A stretch of 64,000 bases of DNA from Collimonas fungivorans (GCF_001584145.1 NZ_CP013232.1:3100001-3164000), one strand, 5' to 3'; positions 15,652 to 24,391 are shown, numbered from the stretch's first letter. Made by a program: numbers and translations. The notes: generated from the letters alone by a model not told the origin.

Positions 15652-16419
15652 ATGGACTTGAGCCAGCATCCGGACGACATCCGGGTGATTGCGCAACGCA
15701 TCAAGGACGCCGTACGCGAGGCTACCGGATTGTCATGTTCGATCGGCATCGCGCCAAACAAGCTGCTGGCCAAGATCAGCTCCGAGCTGGAAAAACCGAA
15801 TGGCCTGACCGTGATCACCGAAGCCGATATCCCGTCACGCATCTGGCCGCTGGCGGCAAGGAAAATCAACGGCATCGGCCCCAAGGCGGCGGAAAAACTG
15901 ACCGCGCTCGGCGTCAACACCATCGGCGAACTGGCAACCACCGATCCGGCCGTCCTCCAGGAAAATTTCGGCCGGACGTATAGCGAATGGCTGATGCGCG
16001 CCTCCCACGGCCTGGACGACCGCCCTGTCGTCACCAGTTCGGAAACCAAATCGATCAGCCGCGAAACGACTTTCGAGCGGGACCTGCACGCCAAGCTGGA
16101 CCGCGACACGCTCACGCCCATATTCACGGACCTGTGCGTAAGGCTGGCAGGAGACCTGCAAAGAAAAGGCTATGTCACCCGCACGGTGGGGATCAAATTG
16201 CGCTTCTCCGACTTCCGTATCGTCACTCGGGACCTGACCATACCCGATGCTACGGACGATGCGACCGCGATCCGGCAGGCAGCGGGAGAATGCCTGCGTC
16301 GCGTCATGCTGGACAAGCGTTTGAGGCTGCTGGGCGTGCGGGCGACCGCCTTATCCAGGAAAGACGCCAGCGATAAATCCCTAGAGCTGACGCAGGGAGA
16401 ATTGTTCAGCGGTGAGTAG
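15652..16419 (+). pseudogene. dinB: 3' two thirds of the host DNA polymerase IV gene, split by the island
   Basis: Encodes 255 aa matching DinB from just after the second catalytic acidic motif (DLSQHPDD...) to the C terminus. It has SCSIGIAPNKLLAKISS, NGIGPKAAEKL and the little-finger domain. It lacks the N-terminal palm with its DxD metal ligands, so it cannot polymerise. Its high GC matches the downstream backbone, unlike the island copy at 6115-7365. The missing 5' third should lie left of position 1. This marks the island's integration site in the middle of dinB. The ATG at 15652 is fortuitous. Confidence 0.85.
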
Positions 16420-16433
16420 CCTTGGCTCTCACC
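16411..16433. terminator. hairpin at the end of the dinB remnant
   Basis: GGTGAG pairs with CTCACC, and an inner AGC/GCT extends the stem around a CTTG loop. GTCTATTTT follows on the plus strand. The dinB stop codon lies inside it. It probably serves as terminator for dinB and lies 30 bp from the end of the convergent lipoprotein gene. Confidence 0.45.
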
Positions 16434-16463
16434 GTCTATTTTGCGACGTCCCTGTCGCCAGCC

Positions 16464-17087
16464 TTATTGGCGCAGTTCCTGGGTATCCAGCAAAGTGCGC
16501 TGCATCTTCACGAGCACATCTTCGGTGGCGCGTTTGCCTGCCAGCGAAAAATCCTTTTTGAATTCGTCATATTCAGCATGCCCTTCCCCCGCCACCTTTT
16601 TCGAGAAAAGCAAATTGCCGCTGGCATCATTTATGTCGCAAGTCATATCAACACTGAACTGGGTAGGCGGCCAGGTCAGCGCACTTGAGGAAGACGAGTT
16701 GGTGAGCAAATCAGGCGTAATAACGTAATCGATCTTGTTTTTTTCGATCGCGTCCTTGTCGTTTTTGGTGCTCAGCTTGGTGACGCTGGAAAACGTATTC
16801 GACAACATCTTGTAAAATCCCACTTCGATATCCCGGTAAGGGCTGTAAGTTACCTTGTCTCCTCCTCCGCCTGGCGTAGTCACTTCTTTGCTGCGCATCG
16901 TATCGGGGATGTAATACGCAACGTTTTTCTTGATGGGCTGATCGGTTGTGCTGAGTCCTATCTTGCTCACATCGGGATTGATGGTCAGAGGATGGGCGCA
17001 TCCGACTAAAACGAAGGTAATGGCGGCGACGCTGAGTAGTTTTGTGATTTGCATTTTTTTAGTTGGTTTGGTTGTGCTCAGGCGCAT
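16464..17087 (-). CDS. putative lipoprotein, distal gene of a pair
   Basis: Exported protein with a short hydrophobic signal and a lipobox LVGC at about residues 27-30, giving a mature lipoprotein of about 178 aa. The mature part has a serine-rich stretch and YSPYRDIEVGFYKML followed by KIDYVITPDLLTN. No named family is recognised; it has the overall look of small envelope lipoproteins that bind in the periplasm. It starts 5 nt after the stop of the upstream lipoprotein gene, so the two are an operon. A second ATG at 17054 (MQITKLLSV) also gives a normal signal peptide and may be the true start. Confidence 0.65.
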   Translation of the reverse strand: MRLSTTKPTKKMQITKLLSVAAITFVLVGCAHPLTINPDVSKIGLSTTDQPIKKNVAYYIPDTMRSKEVTTPGGGGDKVTYSPYRDIEVGFYKMLSNTFSSVTKLSTKNDKDAIEKNKIDYVITPDLLTNSSSSSALTWPPTQFSVDMTCDINDASGNLLFSKKVAGEGHAEYDEFKKDFSLAGKRATEDVLVKMQRTLLDTQELRQ

Positions 17088-17092
17088 CGGAC

Positions 17093-17656
17093 TTATTTCA
17101 ACGCATCAAGGAAAGCATTGTCTGCATATAGCGACGTCAGCAATTTCTGCACAAGATTCGAATACTCCTGAATCGCGCGCGGAATGGCGACAGCACCGGC
17201 AAAAGACGAAGGCCATTCCTGGCGAACGGATTTCACTTGATCGTATAGAATTTGTCCGCTTTTTTTCACAATGAAGCGCGCTTCTATTTCTCCGGAACCG
17301 GTGCTGAAGCCGGAAGCGTCGATATCATTTTTCATTAAGGTGCCTGACACTTCTACATCGGCATTCGGCGCAAATTTGTTGGCCAAGGAAAGCTCTTGCT
17401 TAAGAGCTTCCGCCAGGTACTTCGAATAAGAACTTTCGTAAGGAGAGCTCAGCATGCTTCCGCGCAGCGATATGGGGTTAACGTTTCCTTTATCCTTGCT
17501 GGAAGCGAAATCCCCAACTTTTGCCGTGTAATTGCCGGCATCCTTCAGCTTTTGTACGTTATCAATCGATGCGGAATATTGCGGCGCCATGAGCGAACAC
17601 CCGGTCGTCAGGACAGCTGCGGATAAAGACAGAAGTACGGCACGAAAACAATGCAT
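17093..17656 (-). CDS. putative lipoprotein, first gene of a pair
   Basis: Protein of 187 aa beginning with a type II signal peptide (FRAVLLSLSAAVLTTGC) and Cys near residue 20. The mature domain has alternating strands (YTAKVGDFASSKDKGN, DVEVSGTLMKNDIDASG, EIEARFIVKKSGQILYD) and a C-terminal helix. The fold may be like those of assembly-associated or YajG-like lipoproteins, but this is an impression. It is followed within 5 nt by a second lipoprotein gene, which suggests the two act together at the outer membrane. Confidence 0.7.
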   Translation of the reverse strand: MHCFRAVLLSLSAAVLTTGCSLMAPQYSASIDNVQKLKDAGNYTAKVGDFASSKDKGNVNPISLRGSMLSSPYESSYSKYLAEALKQELSLANKFAPNADVEVSGTLMKNDIDASGFSTGSGEIEARFIVKKSGQILYDQVKSVRQEWPSSFAGAVAIPRAIQEYSNLVQKLLTSLYADNAFLDALK

Positions 17657-18063
17657 ATTGAAACCCTCCCCTTTGCGTTAAAAAAACAGCGATATTATTT
17701 TTATGTATGACAACGACAGACATGGCTGCGCCAGCAACTAGCTGGAAAATACCGGCCGCTGCTCATTCTCGATTACTGGGTATGTTTTATGAAGAAGGTC
17801 GCATGAAAAATACGACTTCACCGGCATCCCTTGCCTGTTTTATTCTTATGTACAGTGACGCTCCCTGCAGCTCGCACTGCCTGCATCCGATTAAAGCAGC
17901 CGGATATTGTCGTGCGAAACACATTGCAAAATAGTAACCAGTTTTTAAAGCCTTAGCAAAATAAATATTTTGAATGGAGTTGCGCCGGATACTCTTGACG
18001 AATGTCCGAAAAACGACTGGAAACCAGCATTCCGAGCATGGACTATTTAGCCAGATACGGGTT
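17657..18063. other. intergenic, no gene supported
   Basis: About 400 bp between convergently unrelated genes. A 75-codon frame at 17707-17934 has no ribosome site and no protein-like composition. The region just left of 17700 is AT-rich and may hold the promoter of the leftward lipoprotein pair; no clear boxes could be fixed. Confidence 0.3.
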
Positions 18064-18678
18064 TCATTTCCCGCTGACCACTTCTATGCAGTACAAGCCC
18101 CATGGACAAAGAGCGAAACGCTGGTTCAGCGGCTTTTGCGCCTGTTCGGCGATACGGTCGGCGTCGTAGATTGCGAAGATGGGACCAAAGCCGCCGATCG
18201 CCATCGGCTTGCCGTCGATATGCGTCGCCAGGATGTAGCCGTATTGCCGCAACTGGGCAAAACTCAGCTGCGGCATGTAGCCGTCGACCGAGTGAAACAC
18301 GATCTGCGTCTCCGGCGCCTTGCTGGCTCCCAGTGCATCCAGCACATCGGCCAGGCGCGGACCGCGCAACTGGTGCGGTTTGCTGTCGTATTCGATGGTC
18401 GGATTGATGGTGACGGCAGGCAGCTTGGCCAGCGCGGCCAGGTCGAAGGCAAACGCGCGGGTGAACTGCACATTCTGCTTGTGCATCATCTGGTCGACCA
18501 CCGGATCGACCGGGCCGCGGTTACTGCGCTCGATGGCGCCGGCAATCGTCAGCACCGCCGGTGCGGCCGTTTGTGCAGCGCTTTTGGCGGCGGCTGCCGC
18601 ATAAGCCGGTACGGCGGATATTCCCAGGGCGCCGGCCAGCGAACCGGCGGCAGTCGACAGAAACTGGCGTTTTTTCAT
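18064..18678 (-). CDS. exported protein with molybdopterin oxidoreductase-like fold
   Basis: Protein of 204 aa with a long signal peptide (MKKRQFLSTAAGSLAGALG then an Ala-rich cleavage zone near residue 30). It has KR rather than the twin Arg of a strict Tat signal. The mature domain carries AFDLAALAKLP, HQLRGPRLADVLDALGA, VDGYMPQLSFAQLRQYGYILAT and GFGPIFAIYD, as in the small stand-alone relatives of the sulfite-oxidase Mo-cofactor domain. I see no convincing Cys ligand in the usual position, so the redox role and even cofactor binding are uncertain. It appears to be a single-gene unit. Confidence 0.65.
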   Translation of the reverse strand: MKKRQFLSTAAGSLAGALGISAVPAYAAAAAKSAAQTAAPAVLTIAGAIERSNRGPVDPVVDQMMHKQNVQFTRAFAFDLAALAKLPAVTINPTIEYDSKPHQLRGPRLADVLDALGASKAPETQIVFHSVDGYMPQLSFAQLRQYGYILATHIDGKPMAIGGFGPIFAIYDADRIAEQAQKPLNQRFALCPWGLYCIEVVSGK

Positions 18679-18828
18679 TCGAGGCTCCGCTAGAAAGAGG
18701 TTCGCTGGATGTTACACGAAGTTACGTGGGAATAGCGCAGCCGTTGTCAACCGAATATCTTCCGCGGCGTTTATAAGACATCCCGCTGCAAAAGGGATTG
18801 TGAAACCCAATCACCGGAAGGAATAAAT

Positions 18829-19026
18829 ATGAAAAAGCTATTTGGCATCGCCGCTCTCCTCCTCGCGCTGACACCGTTCGCGCAAGCCCAGAACTCAGGC
18901 GACCCGCTGGCCGGCCATCCCGATGCACGCAATGACCGCAGGGTTGAAACCTACAAGCAAGAACCTGTCAAGCATCACGGCAAAGTCGTGAAGAAACACC
19001 ATCGCCGGGTTGAGCACAAAAAATAA
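18829..19026 (+). CDS. small exported basic protein
   Basis: Short 65-aa protein with a clean type I signal peptide (MKKLFGIAALLLALTPFAQAQ, cut near residue 20) and a mature tail very rich in Lys, His and Arg (HHGKVVKKHHRRVEHKK). The His/Lys tail suggests binding of metal or of anionic polymers, but this is a guess. GGAAGGA lies 7 nt before the ATG, a strong ribosome site that supports this being a real gene. Confidence 0.65.
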   Translation: MKKLFGIAALLLALTPFAQAQNSGDPLAGHPDARNDRRVETYKQEPVKHHGKVVKKHHRRVEHKK

Positions 19027-19245
19027 TTTGTAGTAAAGGGCAACCGGCTCACCGCGCGGGTGGGTCGGTACATGACAGGCAACACCATTCAAGACTGTAT
19101 CGCCCCCCGATCCGCGCCCATACGGAGAGTCGGCTAGGCGGCGCTCTGGCCAAACATTTTGCACCGAAAACGCAGCAGCACCGTCAAGAATGCAAAGGCA
19201 TGGAAGGGAGGACATGTAATCACTCCCTCCGGCTCGGCACGAAAC

Positions 19246-20433
19246 TTATTGGAGCTTAAGAGAAAAGCCTGCTGTTACACCGCGCTCCTCCTGTCCCAAC
19301 ACCGATACATAGTAGTAATTCAGCACACCACCCATTTCCTCGCCGTTTGGGCCATAGAATCGACCGCTCAATTTTCCCCTTATGTCGTTTTTGCTGGTCG
19401 ACGTCAAATCACAAGAAAACGTATTATTAGCAATATCGATGGTGGCCTCGCACGAGGCTATTGAGGCCGACGTGCCTGAGTCGATATCGTTCCAGGTGTC
19501 AATAAAAGAAGGCATTGATTTGGCTACCATACCCGGAATACTTGCTCGCACCTTGTGGGATTCGACGTCAACAGTCCATTTGATAGCTCCCGCCAAGATA
19601 GGACTGAAAGGAAAAAATACGCTATCTCCTTTCGTCATAGGAAATCCAGCAGTCATGCCAGCATAGTCGCCTGATCGAATTTGATTAAGACCTTGCCCAA
19701 CGGTTTCGCTGCCAAAGGCAAAACTATTTGCAACAACTTGGACACCAAAAAAACTCATTTCCTGACCTACCGCTAGTCTCCAGATACCCATCCCCACATA
19801 TCCATCGCCATCAGCAGGTGTAATCAGCAAGACTTCTCGCGGCTCCCCACGTCGCTGACCCCAACTATCCGGGCTGACGGAAAGATCATAACTTTTGCCA
19901 GATATTTTTTGCGATATGCTCGACAGCGGTATGACGCTTTCCTCGAAATTAGTAGTTAGTCGACTTGTTATATTGTGTCCGGCAATACCGAGCTGCGATA
20001 CATAACCGCCCTTATTTTGGGTTTTAGCCAGCAATCGGAACGCGATGTCGCCAGATACATGATTGCTGATTCTGTTGAGTTCATTTCCATTGGAATCCGC
20101 TGCTATCAAAACGTTTTGGACTTTGGCAATCGGCCCCACCGGCATGTCTATCAATTTTGTGTAGCTGGCAGGATCCGGAATTGCCGTTACCGGTGGTGTC
20201 GTTACCGGTGGTGTCGTTACCGGTGGTGTCGTTACCGGCGGTGTCGTTACCGGTGGTGTCGTTACCGGCGGTGTCGTTACCGGTGGTGTCGTTACCGGTG
20301 GTGTCGTTACCGGCGGTGTCGTTACCGGTGGTGTCGATGATCCTCCCCCACTGTCGCCCCCTCCGCCGCAACCTGCAAGTATGATCGAACAGCAGATCGC
20401 CGGCAAAACCCCTTTTAAACTGCAATATCCCAT
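19246..20433 (-). CDS. surface lipoprotein with TPPVT repeats and TbpB-like C-terminal barrel motif
   Basis: Protein of about 395 aa. Start at 20433 (MGYCSLKG) is chosen because AAGGG lies just upstream and the signal peptide then begins correctly. The lipobox LAGC is near residue 20, followed by a Gly/Ser linker and about ten TPPVT pentapeptides that should form an extended stalk. The C-terminal domain ends with GKLSGRFYGPNGEEMGGVLN and a final aromatic strand, the pattern of the TbpB_B_D / Lipoprotein_5 beta barrel found in transferrin-binding and other surface lipoproteins. The ligand is unknown. A Slam-type export partner is not visible in the window. Confidence 0.75.
   Translation of the reverse strand: MGYCSLKGVLPAICCSIILAGCGGGGDSGGGSSTPPVTTPPVTTPPVTTPPVTTPPVTTPPVTTPPVTTPPVTTPPVTTPPVTAIPDPASYTKLIDMPVGPIAKVQNVLIAADSNGNELNRISNHVSGDIAFRLLAKTQNKGGYVSQLGIAGHNITSRLTTNFEESVIPLSSISQKISGKSYDLSVSPDSWGQRRGEPREVLLITPADGDGYVGMGIWRLAVGQEMSFFGVQVVANSFAFGSETVGQGLNQIRSGDYAGMTAGFPMTKGDSVFFPFSPILAGAIKWTVDVESHKVRASIPGMVAKSMPSFIDTWNDIDSGTSASIASCEATIDIANNTFSCDLTSTSKNDIRGKLSGRFYGPNGEEMGGVLNYYYVSVLGQEERGVTAGFSLKLQ
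20186..20335 (-). repeat. ten tandem 15-bp repeats coding TPPVT
   Basis: Units of GTTACCGG(T/C)GGTGTC repeat ten times without a gap on the plus strand, with only T/C variation at one wobble position. Near-identity at the DNA level suggests recent expansion and probable copy-number variation between strains, always in multiples of five residues so that the frame is kept. Confidence 0.85.
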
Positions 20434-20960
20434 ATCCCTTTTTTCCCCATTTTTTTTATGACTAACCCATCTACCCATTGATGCAAGCCCACATTGCTCG
20501 AACTGAATCAGCTCGTACCAATACAAATTGGCAACATTCAATTACCAAATATATATGACATATTGACATTAAAAAAGTAACTCAGTGTATCGAAAAAACT
20601 GCAAGAAAAACCACGAGAAATATCCCTCAACCCAAGTAATGCCGCCATAGAAATATCTGTCTTCTGTGGCTTTGATTTATAAAGCGATTTTCTTGTAATT
20701 TTCGTCTTAATAATATTTATTGTAACTTATTGTATTATTTAATATTGACATACGGAAAAGAAATTTTCGGCTAATTGCCAGCAAAGCCTGATAACTTTCG
20801 GCCTGTTATGTTTAACTCATTCAATTTGGGTGAAACCAAGAATGCGAACCATTCTGGAGGACGATCAGTGGTAACGGATAGTGCGACTGCTCCAAGCAAG
20901 CCAGGCGATAGCTGCCGAAAAAGGAAAGTCGGAAAGTCGGGTTAGTACGGGGGCGAGGCA
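20434..20960. other. AT-rich intergenic region
   Basis: About 500 bp between the leftward lipoprotein gene and the transposase unit. It is strongly AT-rich between 20560 and 20770 and probably carries the promoter for the lipoprotein gene. No reading frame or RNA gene is convincing. Confidence 0.35.
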
Positions 20961-21024
20961 AGGTCTTGCAATGGCACATTGCCGCAATACCAAATTAAAA
21001 AATCAAACGTAAATTCGTCCTGCC

Positions 21025-21873
21025 CTATGTATCGCTGTCATTTCTTTCGACCTTCTTTATCGCTCTGCTCACGGTCGAATAATGTACGCCAAAATACTCG
21101 GCAATCTCCCGCAAAGTGTAATTTCCGGTAGCAAACGCCACCGCCATCGCCAGCCGAGGCTCATCGTACTGTTCACGGTAGCTTGATAGTGGCTGTGCTG
21201 TGGGATGGCGTTGAGTACGCGGGATTTCTGTAATTTCCTGGTCCGACAAATCCTGCATGCGCAGTAGGAATGCGTCGCTGCCAAGATAGATTTGCCCACG
21301 CAAGTTTTCCCAAATCTCGGGTAGGCCGATGCCAGCTCTGACAAAATCGATATATTTGACGACCGCTCTTTTTCGCTGACGACTGAACTGTCCCAGTATC
21401 CAATCCGTCTGCAACCACCCGGGAGGATCCTCCACTCCAAGCATCGCCGCATAAGAGCTCCAACGCCATTTGCCGACATCTTTAACCATACGTGCCCGCA
21501 CGGGATTGAGTACTACATAGCGTGACAACTCAAGCAAATAACTGTCTTTTTCGATCAGGATGGCTTTGTAACGCCCTTGGAAAACATGACCTACTCTGCC
21601 ATGCCGGCGGTTGAAGCTTTGAGTATAAACACCATTAAGTTGGCGCATGCCTTGCGACAAATTTGCTTCCGCCGTCTCCACTACGATGTGGTAATGGTTG
21701 GACATCTGGCACCAGGCATGACAAGTCCAGTTGAAGCGCCTGCAGACTTGTCCCAATATCTCCAGCCACAGTAATCGATCTTGATCATCGATATAGATAT
21801 CTTCGCGCCTGTCGCCACGCGAAGTAACATGATAGACACCACCAGCAAGTTCTATTCTTAAAGGTCTGGACAT
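21025..21873 (-). CDS. REP-associated tyrosine transposase (RAYT, Y1_Tnp family)
   Basis: Single-strand-acting HUH/Y1 nuclease of 282 aa related to IS200/IS605 transposases but usually single-copy and tied to REP palindromes. Key parts are the N-terminal YHVTSRGDRRE, the HUH motif in MSNHYHIVVET, the GRVGHVFQGRYKA loop and YVVLNPVRARMV with the catalytic Tyr of the YVVLNP motif. The C terminus adds a helix-turn-helix (TLREIAEYFGVHYSTVSRAIKK). Downstream on the plus-strand side lie two truncated copies of its first 84 codons. Confidence 0.9.
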   Translation of the reverse strand: MSRPLRIELAGGVYHVTSRGDRREDIYIDDQDRLLWLEILGQVCRRFNWTCHAWCQMSNHYHIVVETAEANLSQGMRQLNGVYTQSFNRRHGRVGHVFQGRYKAILIEKDSYLLELSRYVVLNPVRARMVKDVGKWRWSSYAAMLGVEDPPGWLQTDWILGQFSRQRKRAVVKYIDFVRAGIGLPEIWENLRGQIYLGSDAFLLRMQDLSDQEITEIPRTQRHPTAQPLSSYREQYDEPRLAMAVAFATGNYTLREIAEYFGVHYSTVSRAIKKVERNDSDT

Positions 21874-21880
21874 AGTCCAA

Positions 21881-22177
21881 TCATGTTAGAACATGAAATA
21901 TGTCACTGCAAGACCTGACCCCGATCCTGTAAACACCGTTAAGTTGGCGCATGCCTTGCGACAAATTTGCTTCCGCCGTCTCCACTACGATGTGGTAATG
22001 GTTGGACATCTGGCACCAGGCATGACAAGTCCAGTTGAAGCGCCTGCAGACTTGTCCCAATATCTCCAGCCACAGTAATCGATCTTGATCATCGATATAG
22101 ATATCTTCGCGCCTGTCGCCACGCGAAGTAACATGATAGACACCACCAGCAAGTTCTATTCTTAAAGGTCTGGACAT
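21881..22177 (-). pseudogene. truncated RAYT copy 2
   Basis: First 84 or so codons identical to the intact transposase (with the HUH His pair), then a 15-codon run-out across the repeat junction. It lacks the catalytic Tyr region, so it cannot act alone. Confidence 0.85.
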
Positions 22178-22184
22178 AGTCCAA

Positions 22185-22481
22185 TCATGTTAGAACATGA
22201 AATATGTCACTGCAAGACCTGACCCCGATCCTGTAAACACCGTTAAGTTGGCGCATGCCTTGCGACAAATTTGCTTCCGCCGTCTCCACTACGATGTGGT
22301 AATGGTTGGACATTTGGCACCAGGCATGACAAGTCCAGTTGAAGCGCCTGCAGACTTGCCCTAATATCCCCAGCCACAGTAATCGATCCTGATCGTCGAC
22401 ATAGATATCTTCGCGCCTGTCGCCACGCGAAGTAACATGATAGACGCCACCAGCAAGTTCTAATCTTAAAGGTCTGGACAT
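22185..22481 (-). pseudogene. truncated RAYT copy 3
   Basis: Same 98-codon structure as copy 2 but with several base changes (for example Leu for Ile near the start and Gly for Glu further on). It is therefore probably the older or donor copy. No catalytic Tyr. Confidence 0.85.
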
Positions 22482-22716
22482 AATCCAATCATGCTAGAAC
22501 ATGGCATATGTCATTGCAAGACCTCGTATATTGAACCTACCGCATCGCCATTGGATAATCAGGATGTCGAAGCGGTCGGGCAGAGTGATGCCGATTAGAC
22601 TGAGTGCGGTTGAGCACGTGGGTCAGATAGGTGCCTCTGCCCGTTTCATTTTATAAGTCCGAACGGTATCTTGGGCCATCGCCTGGCGCGTAAGCCCGCA
22701 TACGAGAAAGGTCAAA

Positions 22717-23727
22717 ATGGAAACGGTGTGCGCAGTTGTTGGTATCGATGTGAGCAAGAAGAAGCTCGATATTGCCTTGCTGGTCAACGGCAAGACCAAG
22801 GCCAAGGTGGTGGATAATTCGGCCGAGGGATACAAATTACTCCTGGAGTGGTTAAGCAAGGCGAAAGTCGCTAAAGAAACGCTGCATGTCTGCATGGAGG
22901 CCACTGGGATTTACTATGAACCGGTGGCATTGGCGCTGCATGACGCAGCAATGAGCGTTAGCGTGGTCAATCCGGCCTGCATCAAAGGCTTCGGCCATAG
23001 TGAGAATATCCGCAACAAGAACGATACTGCCGATGCCGGACTCATTGCGCGCTATTGCGCTGCCATGAAGCCCGCGCCTTGGGTGCCGCCACCGCTGGAA
23101 CAGCGCCAGTTGCGGGCTTGGTCGATGCGAGTACAAGCATTAAAGGATATTCGCCAACAGGAAGAAAACCGGCTTGAAGCGAACACCTTCACCGGTATGA
23201 GCGACGTCGCCGACCATGTGAAGCAACACATCGCCTGGCTAAGCGCTGAGATCAAAAAATTGGAGGGTGACATCGATGATCACATCGATCGACATCCCGG
23301 CCTCAAGCATGATGCCGAGCTCATCACGAGCATCCCAGGTATCGGCAGCACTACGGTGGCGAGGATCTTAGGCCAGTTGGGTGACATCCGGAGATTTGAC
23401 AGCGCCAAGGCATTCGCCGCATTTCTCGGCGTAACCCCGAAACAACGCAGCTCCGGCACCTCCATCAAAGGTCGAACCATGATTAGCCGAGTTGGAAGCA
23501 TGTCTATGCGGGCGGCGCTTTATATGCCTAGCTTAGTAGCATGTCGACACAACCCGCTACTACGTCGCTTTGCTGAGCGACTATTGGCCACCGGTATGGC
23601 AAAAAAAGCTGTAATCGGGGCCGTGATGCACAAAATGACACATCTGATTTACGGAGTGGTCCGTACTGGCAAGCCCTTCGATCCCAATTATTTAGCGAAC
23701 GGGCTTGCTATTCAAGACGGTATCTGA
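22717..23727 (+). CDS. IS110-family transposase
   Basis: Protein of 336 aa of the DEDD type. The N-terminal RuvC-like domain starts VVGIDVSKKKLDIALL with the first Asp. MEATGIYYEP carries the Glu, and NKNDTADAGLIARYC carries the later acidic pair. A helical spacer with Gln/Glu-rich stretches follows. The C-terminal Tnp_20 domain has SIPGIGSTTVARIL, FLGVTPKQRSSGTSIKG and the expected SMRAALY Ser. About 190 bp of non-coding DNA precedes the gene; in some IS110 relatives such DNA is made into a guide (bridge) RNA. The exact ends cannot be fixed because the family often lacks inverted repeats. Confidence 0.92.
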   Translation: METVCAVVGIDVSKKKLDIALLVNGKTKAKVVDNSAEGYKLLLEWLSKAKVAKETLHVCMEATGIYYEPVALALHDAAMSVSVVNPACIKGFGHSENIRNKNDTADAGLIARYCAAMKPAPWVPPPLEQRQLRAWSMRVQALKDIRQQEENRLEANTFTGMSDVADHVKQHIAWLSAEIKKLEGDIDDHIDRHPGLKHDAELITSIPGIGSTTVARILGQLGDIRRFDSAKAFAAFLGVTPKQRSSGTSIKGRTMISRVGSMSMRAALYMPSLVACRHNPLLRRFAERLLATGMAKKAVIGAVMHKMTHLIYGVVRTGKPFDPNYLANGLAIQDGI

Positions 23728-23754
23728 CCCCGATCCTCCCATGACCCCGATCCT
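23725..23754 (+). repeat. doubled TGACCCCGATCCT at the IS110 3' end
   Basis: The 13-mer occurs twice here (23725-23737, starting in the transposase stop codon, and 23742-23754) and once in each internal RAYT boundary (21916-21928, 22220-22232). It is a shared landmark of both mobile elements and may be a repeat that attracts insertions. Confidence 0.6.
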
Positions 23755-23782
23755 CCCAGCTCTAAGCTATTTGCCCCAATAA

Positions 23783-24391
23783 TTACATGTCATGTTGTTG
23801 ATCAACAGGCTCAGAAATTACCGATATTGCCATTATTACTTGATCAGGATATTCGTCGAGATCACCATAGCCCGTGACCTCAAGCGCACCATACTCACTA
23901 TCCGAATAGAACAATTCCTCAGCGTCGTCATAAACCAATTTTGCACATGGAAGCAAATCACAAACTTGATCACCCAAGCCAATATTTTCAGGTAACTTTC
24001 CACGATAAATATTTTTCGGCATGTCACCGTCCTTTAGCTTTTCGAAATGCCAAGCTTTAACGGAACGCACCTTTCCGTCACGAACAACAACCCCTAGCGC
24101 ACGAGGATTCGCGCCAAGATGGTCAGGCGTATTAAAATACAAACGCCAATTCGTTAAATCCTTGTCATGAACGCTGAATAAATAAATTTCATCAGCATTC
24201 GAATTACTCTTCATCAATTGGAGAATTGGAGACATCTCAAATTGATATAAATTATTCGCACCATCAACCGCATACGTTGACAGCAAATCCAATAATTCAC
24301 TAGCATCCATGCCCAATTCTATTCCAGCCATAGAAATGGATGGCACAATTGGAGCATTCCAGCTGATTACTCTACCTTTGAAATTTTTCAT
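23783..24391 (-). CDS. candidate immunity protein for the YD-repeat toxin
   Basis: Acidic cytoplasmic protein of 202 aa without signal peptide. No immunity family is recognised. It has WRLYFNTPDHLGANPRALGV and a C-terminal acidic run ending in EELFYSDSEYGALEVTGYGDL. Its ATG shares a base with the stop of the toxin-end frame (TAATG at 24389-24393), so it is translated directly after the toxin. This is the usual arrangement of polymorphic toxin-immunity pairs. Its DNA is more AT-rich than the YD-repeat gene, as expected of an exchangeable tail module. Confidence 0.6.
   Translation of the reverse strand: MKNFKGRVISWNAPIVPSISMAGIELGMDASELLDLLSTYAVDGANNLYQFEMSPILQLMKSNSNADEIYLFSVHDKDLTNWRLYFNTPDHLGANPRALGVVVRDGKVRSVKAWHFEKLKDGDMPKNIYRGKLPENIGLGDQVCDLLPCAKLVYDDAEELFYSDSEYGALEVTGYGDLDEYPDQVIMAISVISEPVDQQHDM

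Larger units (their letters stand above)
20961..22524 (-). mobile_element. RAYT unit with partly triplicated 5' end
   Basis: The transposase gene and its two partial copies lie between AGGTCTTGCAATGGCA (20961-20976) and its near-exact inverted partner at 22509-22524 (15 of 16 identical). The same string, with one change, recurs at each internal copy boundary. These are likely REP-type ends recognised by the Y1 transposase. Confidence 0.6.
21626..22524. repeat. three tandem 304-bp copies of the RAYT 5' region
   Basis: Period 304 bp: TAAACACC(A/G)TTAAGTTGG occurs at 21626, 21930 and 22234. Copies one and two are almost identical, while the outermost (right) copy has several substitutions. Copy one is the 5' end of the intact gene. 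Copies two and three start again from the same point, preceded by TGACCCCGATCCT. Confidence 0.85.

Noticed and set aside
17707..17934. 75-aa plus-strand frame
   Set aside because: No ribosome site, poor composition, no recognisable features.
17974..18693. 239-codon plus-strand frame
   Set aside because: Shadow of the exported molybdopterin-fold protein on the other strand.
20186..20335. CRISPR-like array
   Set aside because: Ten 15-bp direct repeats have no spacers and encode TPPVT in frame within a lipoprotein.
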